Part shown: piece by piece, positions 24,478-31,957 of the stretch | Numbering within the stretch: the first letter of the stretch is position 1 | How the letters are laid out: each line of letters starts with the position of its first letter | Origin: Chryseobacterium lathyri | GTDB lineage: Bacteria > Bacteroidota > Bacteroidia > Flavobacteriales > Weeksellaceae | Direction of reading: 5' to 3' | Length of the DNA: 64,000 bases | NCBI RefSeq assembly: GCF_030812195.1 | Contig: NZ_JAUSSF010000001.1 | Coordinates: 248,001-312,000, forward strand | Position numbers and translations under genes: made by a program | Notes under the pieces: model-generated | What the model saw: only the letters and a program-made list of their open reading frames with translations | Told to the model about the DNA's origin: nothing | Database searches by the model: none

Positions 24478-26499
24478 ATGGATAATCCAATTCAAATTGC
24501 AAATTACAAAATTCAGAAGCCTGAAGCATGGGCAGGGAGTAAGGAAGATCATGAGCTGATTGATAGAATAAAAGACTCTGAATTTTCCAGGAAACAGATT
24601 GACGAAGGAAGGGACTACTGTTATTTTGTTGATAAAAAATATTATACAAGCAATACCGAAAACAGCGAATATGTCTGTATGGCCTATACCCTGAATGAGC
24701 CGGGAAATCTGGAGCGGGCTTCTGTTTCGGAGGTCATTGTAGAAGAGAATGAGGTCTACAGTATTCACAGGATCAGTGTTTTGAGAGACGGAGTACTGAT
24801 CGATAAGATTCCGGATACCAAAATAAAAGTACTGGACAGCGAGAACCAAAGCAGCGGCGGAATTTTAAGCAGTAACAAAAAGATCAATATTACTATTAAG
24901 GACCTGAGGCTTTATGATGTCCTGATCCTGGAAGATTCGCGGTTCAAGGCATTTACTGAACGTGATTTTCTGAGAAAGGAATTTTCAAAATATGTATGGG
25001 TAAGCCCGGATAATTACTGGGCATATGGGAGCTTTAAGTTTACTTTTATCAATGACAGGGAGCAGAATATTGCGTATAAAAAAACATTCTTCAGGGATGA
25101 GCTGGGTAATGTTTTGGAGCCTGAGATCCATCATCTGAAGAAAGGAGAGGAGTTTGTTATAGAAGAGAAAAATTACATTAATCAGGTAGATGCGAGCCGT
25201 GAGATCTTCCCGTTTATAGATTTTGCAACAGAAAACAGCTGGAAAGACCTGTCCAACTATATTGCGCCCATGTATGAAGAAATCTTCAGTAAGTATTCCC
25301 TGAAAGATTTTGCGCCCAATCTTGCTGAAAAACTTGATGAAATAAACGGGCAGGATGATAAACTGCAGTTTGCCATAGAATATGTGCAGAATCATATTTA
25401 TTATATTTTCAATGCCGATGAGATGAACGGGCACAAGCCGCAGGAACCTTCCGTTACTTATGAAAATAAGCAGGGCGACTGCAAGGCCAAATGTGTTTTA
25501 CTGAAAGTTATTTTAGATTATATCGGCGTTGATTCTTCGGTGGTTCTCGTTAATTTCCATACTGATTATTATATCAAATATTATCTGCCATCGCTATTGA
25601 GCTTTAATCATGTAATTGTAAAAATTCACTATAAAGGCCAGGAATATTTTGTGGATGCTACAGTCCGTGATGAATTCGGACTGATAGAAAACCGGGGTTT
25701 TATTTATTTTATGCATTATCTGGAAGTGAAACCTGATCAGGTATTGCAGGAAAGAAAATCGTATAAATTTCCGTATTACTGCATTGATGAAAAAGTTGAG
25801 TTTAATGTTCAGAATACAACGGGCCGTCTGAAGCTGACCACGACGTATAAAGGCAACCGTGCGAACGCAATGAGAAGGTATTTTAAAAGTACGAATAAAA
25901 GGGAGATCATAGACAGCTGGAACAGTTTCTTGTTTTATGGGCTTAATTACTCCGGCGACCGGAATGGAACAGACGTCAGAAATATTTTCAAAGATGCAGC
26001 TATTGATATTGTAAGCGATGATAAAAAACTAAATGAATTCAAAATTCAATATACGGCTACAGTGGAAAATCCATATTATGTAGATCCCCAGAAAAACCGT
26101 TTCCTCATGTATTTTGACCGGAATGTTATTAAGGCAAGTGCAAGGGATTTCATGCATAAAGATCTTCCTTTCTGGCATAATTTTGACAGTGAGCGATATG
26201 AGATTGGCTTATATACAGATCAAAAAATTGATATGCAGGAAAAATACACCGTCCAGGAAAGTACCATAAGCAATCCGTATTTTGATTATAAAAGCCGTAA
26301 AAAAATCACTAAGAAAGGCGCCACTGTATTTATAGAATACCATCCTCTGGTGAACCTGGAAATTCCACAGGATCAGTTTGAAAAATTCCGCGAAGATCAT
26401 CATACGATAGCGGACAGTAATTTTGGATTGGGAATTGATATTATTGAACCTGGCATAGTTAATATGCTTAAGTTTAACTTTAAAAAGAAGTTTAAATAG
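24478..26499 (+). CDS. DUF3857 and transglutaminase-like domain protein
   Basis: A 673-residue protein with an N-terminal DUF3857-type beta domain (about residues 40-250) and a central transglutaminase-like cysteine-protease fold. The triad is visible: Cys in QGDCKAKCVLL, His in SLLSFNHVIVKI, Asp in YFVDATVRDEFG. A C-terminal beta domain (VEFNVQNTTGRLKLTTTYKG ...) follows. There is no signal peptide at the N-terminus as called (MDNPIQIANYKIQKPEAW), unlike many exported members, so it may be cytoplasmic or the export signal is missing. Such proteins may be peptidases or amidases; the substrate is unknown. It stands alone and ends before a G/C-rich hairpin. Confidence 0.82.
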   Translation: MDNPIQIANYKIQKPEAWAGSKEDHELIDRIKDSEFSRKQIDEGRDYCYFVDKKYYTSNTENSEYVCMAYTLNEPGNLERASVSEVIVEENEVYSIHRISVLRDGVLIDKIPDTKIKVLDSENQSSGGILSSNKKINITIKDLRLYDVLILEDSRFKAFTERDFLRKEFSKYVWVSPDNYWAYGSFKFTFINDREQNIAYKKTFFRDELGNVLEPEIHHLKKGEEFVIEEKNYINQVDASREIFPFIDFATENSWKDLSNYIAPMYEEIFSKYSLKDFAPNLAEKLDEINGQDDKLQFAIEYVQNHIYYIFNADEMNGHKPQEPSVTYENKQGDCKAKCVLLKVILDYIGVDSSVVLVNFHTDYYIKYYLPSLLSFNHVIVKIHYKGQEYFVDATVRDEFGLIENRGFIYFMHYLEVKPDQVLQERKSYKFPYYCIDEKVEFNVQNTTGRLKLTTTYKGNRANAMRRYFKSTNKREIIDSWNSFLFYGLNYSGDRNGTDVRNIFKDAAIDIVSDDKKLNEFKIQYTATVENPYYVDPQKNRFLMYFDRNVIKASARDFMHKDLPFWHNFDSERYEIGLYTDQKIDMQEKYTVQESTISNPYFDYKSRKKITKKGATVFIEYHPLVNLEIPQDQFEKFREDHHTIADSNFGLGIDIIEPGIVNMLKFNFKKKFK

Positions 26500-26559
26500 A
26501 TTGATATATAGTGTTTTGTGTTTTTGTAATTAAAGCTTATGTTTAAGGATTTCTTTTAA

Positions 26560-26584
26560 TTTCGGCGGCCAGAGGCCGCCGAAA
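26560..26584 (+). terminator. G/C-rich hairpin after the transglutaminase gene
   Basis: A perfect 11-base stem TTTCGGCGGCC / GGCCGCCGAAA with an AGA loop. The T tract (GATTTTT) begins only 7 bases later, so termination is likely but not typical. Confidence 0.6.
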
Positions 26585-26642
26585 CTAAAAGATTTTTCTC
26601 TCAAAACAGTCTAAAATAAAAGAAGTACAATCTTAATTAATA

Positions 26643-27098
26643 ATGAATAGAATATATACAGGAATCCTGTTTTTGGCAGTTAGTTCCTTACTCAATGCTC
26701 AGCAATTAAAGAAAGAGGATGTCACAGGATTCTGGAAACTGAAAGAATCCGGATTTTATGAAAATAAGAAAAAAGTAATTAAGGATTTTGATAACTGTCG
26801 TTTGATGAGAAACTATTCCATAAGAGATGACGGATTTGCAGTCTATAATTATGTGGAAGGAAGCTCAGGAGACTGTATGCCCTCCGAACCAAGGCTTTCG
26901 TTCTGGAGAATAGTGGATGACAGGCTTCAGTTCTATGTTGGAAGTGAGATTTTGGAAGAAGTGACTGTTGTATTTAATAAGGACAAAACGGTTACATTTT
27001 CAACATACAGGCCGGAACATATCAAGGTGGATGGAGATGCTTTAGCAGAGAAAATAATGAATACCACTCATTATGATATCCTGGAAAAACAATATTAA
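26643..27098 (+). CDS. Secreted lipocalin-like protein, unknown function
   Basis: A 151-residue protein with a signal peptide (MNRIYTGILFLAVSSLLNAQ). The mature part begins LKKEDVTGFWKLKESGFY, where the G-x-W near the N-terminus followed by beta strands is like bacterial lipocalin-like domains. Two cysteines (DNCRLM and GDCMPS) could pair. Strands continue to VTVVFNKDKTVTFSTYRPEH. Export to the periplasm is expected. No enzyme motif. It stands alone between the hairpin above and the convergent Mpo1-like gene. Confidence 0.7.
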   Translation: MNRIYTGILFLAVSSLLNAQQLKKEDVTGFWKLKESGFYENKKKVIKDFDNCRLMRNYSIRDDGFAVYNYVEGSSGDCMPSEPRLSFWRIVDDRLQFYVGSEILEEVTVVFNKDKTVTFSTYRPEHIKVDGDALAEKIMNTTHYDILEKQY

Positions 27099-27207
27099 TT
27101 GATCTCTGAAAATCTTTGATTTTAACGACTTAAATGCATTTCTAATCCGAAGCATCAAATTTAAAAATCAGGTGTCAAAAACGTTGATGATTAAAGCAGA
27201 CAAGCCC

Positions 27208-27561
27208 TTACAGGTTCTCAGAACCCTCTGTTTCCTTTGGCGCCGGAGCTGTCCCTCTGAATTTTTGTTTGCCGGTCAGCAGCTCAAAAAACAGTCTGAA
27301 ATCAGAGATCAATGACCAGAGCGGATATTTGAAAGTAGCAGGTTTATTTTTCTCAATGACTGCGTGGCTGAACCAGGCAAAACCATATCCTACGATCGGA
27401 ATATACCAGAGAAACCTTTCTTTGCCTGAACTGATGACATACCAGATCACTACAAATACTAAAAGGGTTCCGATAAAATGAAAGATTCTTGTTCCTGTTT
27501 TACTATGCTCGGTAAGGTAGAACTGATAAAATTCTCTGTAGGTTTTTATTCTTTCTGACAT
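27208..27561 (-). CDS. Mpo1-like (DUF962) membrane protein
   Basis: A 117-residue membrane protein of the DUF962/Mpo1 family. Family marks are the iron-binding histidine regions: FYLTEHSKTGTRIFHFIGT and GYGFAWFSHAVIEKNKPATF, followed by YPLWSLISDFRLFFELLTGK. Two or three membrane segments are predicted. Yeast Mpo1 is an Fe(II) dioxygenase in the alpha-oxidation of 2-hydroxy fatty acids; the bacterial role is not settled, but sphingolipid-type or hydroxy-fatty-acid metabolism fits a sphingolipid-making flavobacterium (inference). TAATTTTG on the minus strand ends 2 bases before the ATG (27571-27564), so the mRNA may be leaderless or the match may be chance. Confidence 0.88.
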   Translation of the reverse strand: MSERIKTYREFYQFYLTEHSKTGTRIFHFIGTLLVFVVIWYVISSGKERFLWYIPIVGYGFAWFSHAVIEKNKPATFKYPLWSLISDFRLFFELLTGKQKFRGTAPAPKETEGSENL

Positions 27562-27623
27562 GGCAAAATTAGTTTATAGTTCCTGTTGAAATATATGCAA
27601 TAATTCTGCCGATTTGTTGGAAA

Positions 27624-27665
27624 AATAAAAGGCAAATTTGCTGATCTGCGAATTTGCCTTTTATT
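27624..27665. terminator. Bidirectional intrinsic terminator
   Basis: A perfect 15-base stem AATAAAAGGCAAATT / AATTTGCCTTTTATT, extended by GC pairs in the loop. It follows the permease gene on the minus strand and separates it from the Mpo1-like gene. Confidence 0.85.
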
Positions 27666-27689
27666 ATACTTAATTTATTTTGATTATTT

Positions 27690-29366
27690 TTATGCTTCTT
27701 CTTTTCTGAGCTTACTGTTTTTATAACCGTAACAGAAATAGATCACCAGGCCTAAAGCGAACCAGAGTCCGAACCAGAACCAGTTTTCATGGCTCATTCC
27801 TGTAAGAAGGTATAGACAAGAGCTTAAGCCGATTAACGGAATTAAAGAGAAATTCTTGATAAAGGTAAAAATACACAGAACCAGATTGATCAGAATGAAA
27901 ACGAAGATAGAAGCTCTGAATTCACCTTCTTTAGGATTACTCCAGTCCATCAGATTGCTGAAGAATTCCGGCTGCCAGATATAGAAGCCTATTAACCCAC
28001 CGATAAAAATAACCGGGAATATGAATTTACCGTTAATATAGGGAAGGTGGAATCTGCCTTTGATCTTCTGTTTTGCAGGAAGCATTAAAACTCCGGCGCA
28101 CACCAGTACGAAAGCGAAGATCGTTCCGATACTTGTGAAATCGAGGATGAATGTTTTATCTGTAAAAAGGATGGGAACTCCTACCGCAATACCTGTAATA
28201 ATAGTTGCAAACGAAGGGGTTTTATATTTTGGGTGTACAGTTTTGAACTTTTCAGGCATCAGTCCGTCACGGCTCATCGCATACCAGATTCTTGGCTGTC
28301 CCATCTGGAATACCAATAGTACAGTGGTGATGGCAACAATAGCAACGAAGGAAACCACAAGTTCCATCCAGGCTACATTGGCATTCGATTTTTCGAATAT
28401 AAATGAAAGCGGATCCCCGATACCATCAAATTTCCTGTAATCAACCATTCCTGTTAAAACCAGTGTTAAAGCAATATAAATTACCGTACAAAGGACAAGA
28501 GAAATGATCATCCCTTTCGGAAGGGTTTTCTGAGGATCTTTGGTCTCTTCGGAAAGTACACTTAATGCATCAAAACCGATATAGGCAAAGAAAACTCCTG
28601 AAACCGCACTCATTACTCCTGCAAAGCCGTTTGGCATGAAAGAAGCAACCTGCGTTTCCGGATTTACCGGTGTCCAGTTATCCGTGTTGATATAAGCAAA
28701 ACCTACGAGGATCACCAAAACAATGACGGCAAGTTTTAAAATAACTAAAGAATTATTAAAGTTTTTACTTTCTTTTACCCCCACATAGCAAAGCCATGTA
28801 ATGAGACCGTTGATCACTAATGCAGGCACATCAACGATGAATTTCAAACTGCCGATCAGTGGGGCAGACTTCCATGCGTTTAAAAGTTCCTTATTCTCAG
28901 AGCCATTCTGGAAAGCTTTGCGGGCTTCCGTATAGCTGCAGGTAAGATAATCAGGAATATGCATGCCCAGACGTTCTAGAAAGCTCGTAAAATAGTCGGA
29001 CCAGGAAAAAGCCACATAAATATTTCCAAAAGAATACTCCATAATCAGCGCCCATCCGATCACCCATGCGATCAGTTCTCCAAAGCTGGCATAAGCATAG
29101 GTATAGGCAGAACCTGCTGTAGGAATCCTGCTTGCAAATTCAGCGTAGCATAACGCAGTAAAACCGCAGGCAAAACCACAAATCAAATACAGTAGAATCA
29201 CTCCGGGGCCACCTCTGAAAACTGCTTCACCTAAACTGCTGAAACTTCCCGCTCCAATAATGGCCGCAATACCAAAAAAAACAATATCCCAAACACCTAA
29301 AACCCTTAAAAGGCTGGTAGAAGTATCTGTTTCTGAATAGTTTTTCCTTCTAAAAAGTTGATTCAT
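27690..29366 (-). CDS. APC-family amino acid permease
   Basis: A 558-residue transporter with 12 or more predicted membrane helices. The N-terminal signature GIAAIIGAGSFSSLGEAVFRGG (TM1 with its unwound G-x-G) and ALCYAEFASRIPTAGSAYTYAYA are typical of the cationic-amino-acid-transporter branch of the APC superfamily; FAYIGFDALSVLSEETKDPQ is the TM6-TM7 signature. It mediates amino-acid uptake by proton symport or exchange at the inner membrane; the substrate is probably a neutral or cationic amino acid but cannot be fixed. It lies downstream of the S15-type hydrolase on the same strand (112 bases), suggesting a shared role in peptide and amino-acid use, and has its own -7 element. Confidence 0.92.
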   Translation of the reverse strand: MNQLFRRKNYSETDTSTSLLRVLGVWDIVFFGIAAIIGAGSFSSLGEAVFRGGPGVILLYLICGFACGFTALCYAEFASRIPTAGSAYTYAYASFGELIAWVIGWALIMEYSFGNIYVAFSWSDYFTSFLERLGMHIPDYLTCSYTEARKAFQNGSENKELLNAWKSAPLIGSLKFIVDVPALVINGLITWLCYVGVKESKNFNNSLVILKLAVIVLVILVGFAYINTDNWTPVNPETQVASFMPNGFAGVMSAVSGVFFAYIGFDALSVLSEETKDPQKTLPKGMIISLVLCTVIYIALTLVLTGMVDYRKFDGIGDPLSFIFEKSNANVAWMELVVSFVAIVAITTVLLVFQMGQPRIWYAMSRDGLMPEKFKTVHPKYKTPSFATIITGIAVGVPILFTDKTFILDFTSIGTIFAFVLVCAGVLMLPAKQKIKGRFHLPYINGKFIFPVIFIGGLIGFYIWQPEFFSNLMDWSNPKEGEFRASIFVFILINLVLCIFTFIKNFSLIPLIGLSSCLYLLTGMSHENWFWFGLWFALGLVIYFCYGYKNSKLRKEEA

Positions 29367-29394
29367 TCAATATTTATTTGAGTTTGAAAAAAAG

Positions 29395-29402
29395 CAAATG
29401 TA
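29395..29402 (-). promoter_or_regulatory. -7 promoter element TACATTTG of the permease gene
   Basis: Minus-strand TACATTTG matches TAnnTTTG exactly, about 28 bases before the permease ATG. No clear -33 TTG. Confidence 0.4.
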
Positions 29403-29478
29403 ATGATTTTTTATTTTGGTGCTGGGTGTAATCATAATATTTTGTTAAAAAGGCTGAGACTATAAGAGTTAAAGGCCT

Positions 29479-31719
29479 TTATTCTTGATAAATAGGAATT
29501 TCTACATAGCTGTCATTGTACCATTTTATTTCCAGCGGTTCACCGGAATCCTTAATCGTTTCATCACTTACATCTTTTCCCGTTCCATAATTGATCTGCC
29601 AGCTTGGGCTTTTATTGACGCCAACCAACAGAATAAGTCTGCTTCCTTTTTCTATTTTTTTGCTGATGAATATTGAATTTTTTATGGGGATCTGTTCTAT
29701 TTTACCGGGTTCAAGAAGCTGACGTAAAGCATTGTCTTTGGCATAACTTGCTCTTACAATATGGGTTGATAACAGGAAAGCTTTACCATCCGGCTGTATC
29801 TGATACAGATAAGTATCAGTATCAAAATCTTTTTTGTTAATGGCAACATTGAAGAATCCTGCCAGATTTCCGCTGATAATAAGGTCTTTGTCTAAAACTT
29901 CACTTTCAAAATACACTGAATTTGTGGTTTTTACGCTGTCTGTTTTACTTACGGAATGATAAGTATCTTTTTGATCCCGATTTTTGAAATCAACCGTCTG
30001 CTTAATAAAGCTTTTCTCTGCGGGCGGATTAAAAGCAGATGAATTGCCTTTACGGTTCTGAAGATAAAACTTAAGCGTTGAAGTATGCATTTTTTCAAGA
30101 GTAGGAACATGTTTCCATGTATTGGTATTCATCACCTGAAAATTAACTTTGTCCTTTAAAAGGGCTGGTTTTTTACTGTTTTTCAGAATATAATCAAACC
30201 AGGAAAAAGCTAGGTCATCAATACTTATTCTGGCAGAAGGATCTATGGGCCTGCCGTTCACGAAGGTAAATCCAAAGCTTTGTGCACCTCCATGATCATA
30301 AGGACCCATCACAAGATAATGGTTGGTATTCTTATTATATTGATGGTGAGCTTTGAAATAGGATAGTGCTCCGATCTGATCAGCATCGTAATATCCTGTA
30401 GTTGTTAATATAGGAATGTTGATATTAGTGAAATCTTCTTTATAAGGAACCATTTTTTGCCAGTATTCATCATAACCGGGATGATCCAGCCATCTTTGAA
30501 ATATCTTGTTAGGTTTGCCACTTATGGTATCCAACGCTCTGAATGATCTTCCACTTTTGTACCATGCGGTATTAATAGAATCCCATTTTTTGAAATTATT
30601 AAAATCAGCCTCATCAGTAAGCTTGTTGTTTGTCACATAATTGATCCACTGCAGCATATAACTCATGAATATATTGTTTTGGGCAGGGTAGTCTATTCCA
30701 ATTCCTACGGCGACCTGCGGAACAATTGTTTTTAATGCCGGATGCAGTTTTTTTACAGCTGCCCACTGGCTGAAACCTAAATAACTTCCGCCGATCATTC
30801 CAACTTTACCGTTGCTCCAGGGCTGCTTACTTACCCAGTCGATCACTTCATAAATATCCTGTGATTCGTGCTCGAAGGGATTATTTTCATCATTGCTGTT
30901 TCTTTTGCCGCGGGTATTCACTACAGCTCCTACATAATTATAAACGGCTGCCCTTTTTCCAAAATATGAATCAAAAGGTCCGGCATATATATTATTGGTA
31001 AGAATAACAGGAAGGGGAGCTGTGTTTTCCTTTTTTCTGACAATAGTGACCGTCAGGGTATTTCCGTTTTTGGTTTTCAGATCTTTTGTTTCCGTAATGA
31101 ATTTCCCCTGATCTTTTAACTTCACTAATTGTACAATCTGAGGCTTGGTGCTGGAAAAGGTCTTGTAGTTTAAATAACTCTTACATAAGGCCAGAGCCGA
31201 GGCATAATCTATACTGTCTTTATCCTTCTGTTTGTGTAGTGCTTCTTTTAAGATTTTCTTCGAAGCAGGAACATCCCCGTCAACGGCTATACCTATCTTG
31301 GTGAGCAACTGGTCCGGAAGGCTTTCATACTTTTTATTGAATGCTTTTTGAAGTGCATCAGGAAAATTTATTTTTTCTTTCTCTTCAGTAAGTTTTGCCA
31401 AGCTGTAAAATTCGTATGCAATAAATTTGTTTCCGGCCATATTATGGTCTGCAAATTCCTTACGATAATCTGCTAAAGTGGCATTGGACCTTTTATAATC
31501 TTTAGCAACCAGCTCTAAACGTAATAGGTTGTCCAAATAAGCAAGTTTGTTAGTCTTTTTCAGCTTAAGCAATGGAGCCTGAGAGATCAGTTTTGATGCC
31601 AACAGGGGCATTTGTTTTTCCAGAATTACAGAGTCGGCGACTGCTGTTTTGGGGAAGTACAACTTCTGAGCGTGCATCAGATTGACAAATATTAATGCTA
31701 AAAGTATCTTAATTTTCAT
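29479..31719 (-). CDS. Secreted S15/CocE-NonD family hydrolase
   Basis: A 746-residue exported protein (signal MKIKILLALIFVNLMHAQ). Residues about 20-210 are a helical N-terminal extension; the alpha/beta-hydrolase domain follows, with VVNTRGKRNS, the nucleophile Ser in MIGGSYLGFSQ, an Asp region TTTGYYDADQIGAL and the His in MGPYDHGGAQSF. The C-terminal jelly-roll typical of X-Pro dipeptidyl peptidases and cocaine esterase closes it (NLAGFFNVAINKKDFDTD). The family contains X-prolyl dipeptidyl peptidases and glutaryl-7-ACA acylases. A peptidase role is favoured by the adjoining permease but not proven. Confidence 0.86.
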   Translation of the reverse strand: MKIKILLALIFVNLMHAQKLYFPKTAVADSVILEKQMPLLASKLISQAPLLKLKKTNKLAYLDNLLRLELVAKDYKRSNATLADYRKEFADHNMAGNKFIAYEFYSLAKLTEEKEKINFPDALQKAFNKKYESLPDQLLTKIGIAVDGDVPASKKILKEALHKQKDKDSIDYASALALCKSYLNYKTFSSTKPQIVQLVKLKDQGKFITETKDLKTKNGNTLTVTIVRKKENTAPLPVILTNNIYAGPFDSYFGKRAAVYNYVGAVVNTRGKRNSNDENNPFEHESQDIYEVIDWVSKQPWSNGKVGMIGGSYLGFSQWAAVKKLHPALKTIVPQVAVGIGIDYPAQNNIFMSYMLQWINYVTNNKLTDEADFNNFKKWDSINTAWYKSGRSFRALDTISGKPNKIFQRWLDHPGYDEYWQKMVPYKEDFTNINIPILTTTGYYDADQIGALSYFKAHHQYNKNTNHYLVMGPYDHGGAQSFGFTFVNGRPIDPSARISIDDLAFSWFDYILKNSKKPALLKDKVNFQVMNTNTWKHVPTLEKMHTSTLKFYLQNRKGNSSAFNPPAEKSFIKQTVDFKNRDQKDTYHSVSKTDSVKTTNSVYFESEVLDKDLIISGNLAGFFNVAINKKDFDTDTYLYQIQPDGKAFLLSTHIVRASYAKDNALRQLLEPGKIEQIPIKNSIFISKKIEKGSRLILLVGVNKSPSWQINYGTGKDVSDETIKDSGEPLEIKWYNDSYVEIPIYQE

Positions 31720-31888
31720 GATATGGTATGTTTTTAGCTGCTGTAGAATGAGGATTAAATCAAAATATTTTTTTGATGGTTCTATATTGATATCTATTTA
31801 ACTTTTATGATACTAAAGTAATCATTTTTTATCATCAAATAGTGAAATGTATTCAATGGGTATTTTAGATTATTAAACCTTTTAAAAC

Positions 31889-31919
31889 TTGCTTAAACAA
31901 TAAGTTTTTAATATTTTCG
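31889..31919 (+). promoter_or_regulatory. Candidate promoter of the TPR gene (TTG-N20-TATTTTCG)
   Basis: TTG at 31889-31891, exactly 20 bases, then TATTTTCG (one mismatch to TAnnTTTG), 38 bases before the ATG. It has the same spacing as the gcvP and HxlR promoters. Confidence 0.5.
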
Positions 31920-31957
31920 TTAACTTATATAGACTAATCTTTTTATTCAGAAAAAGA

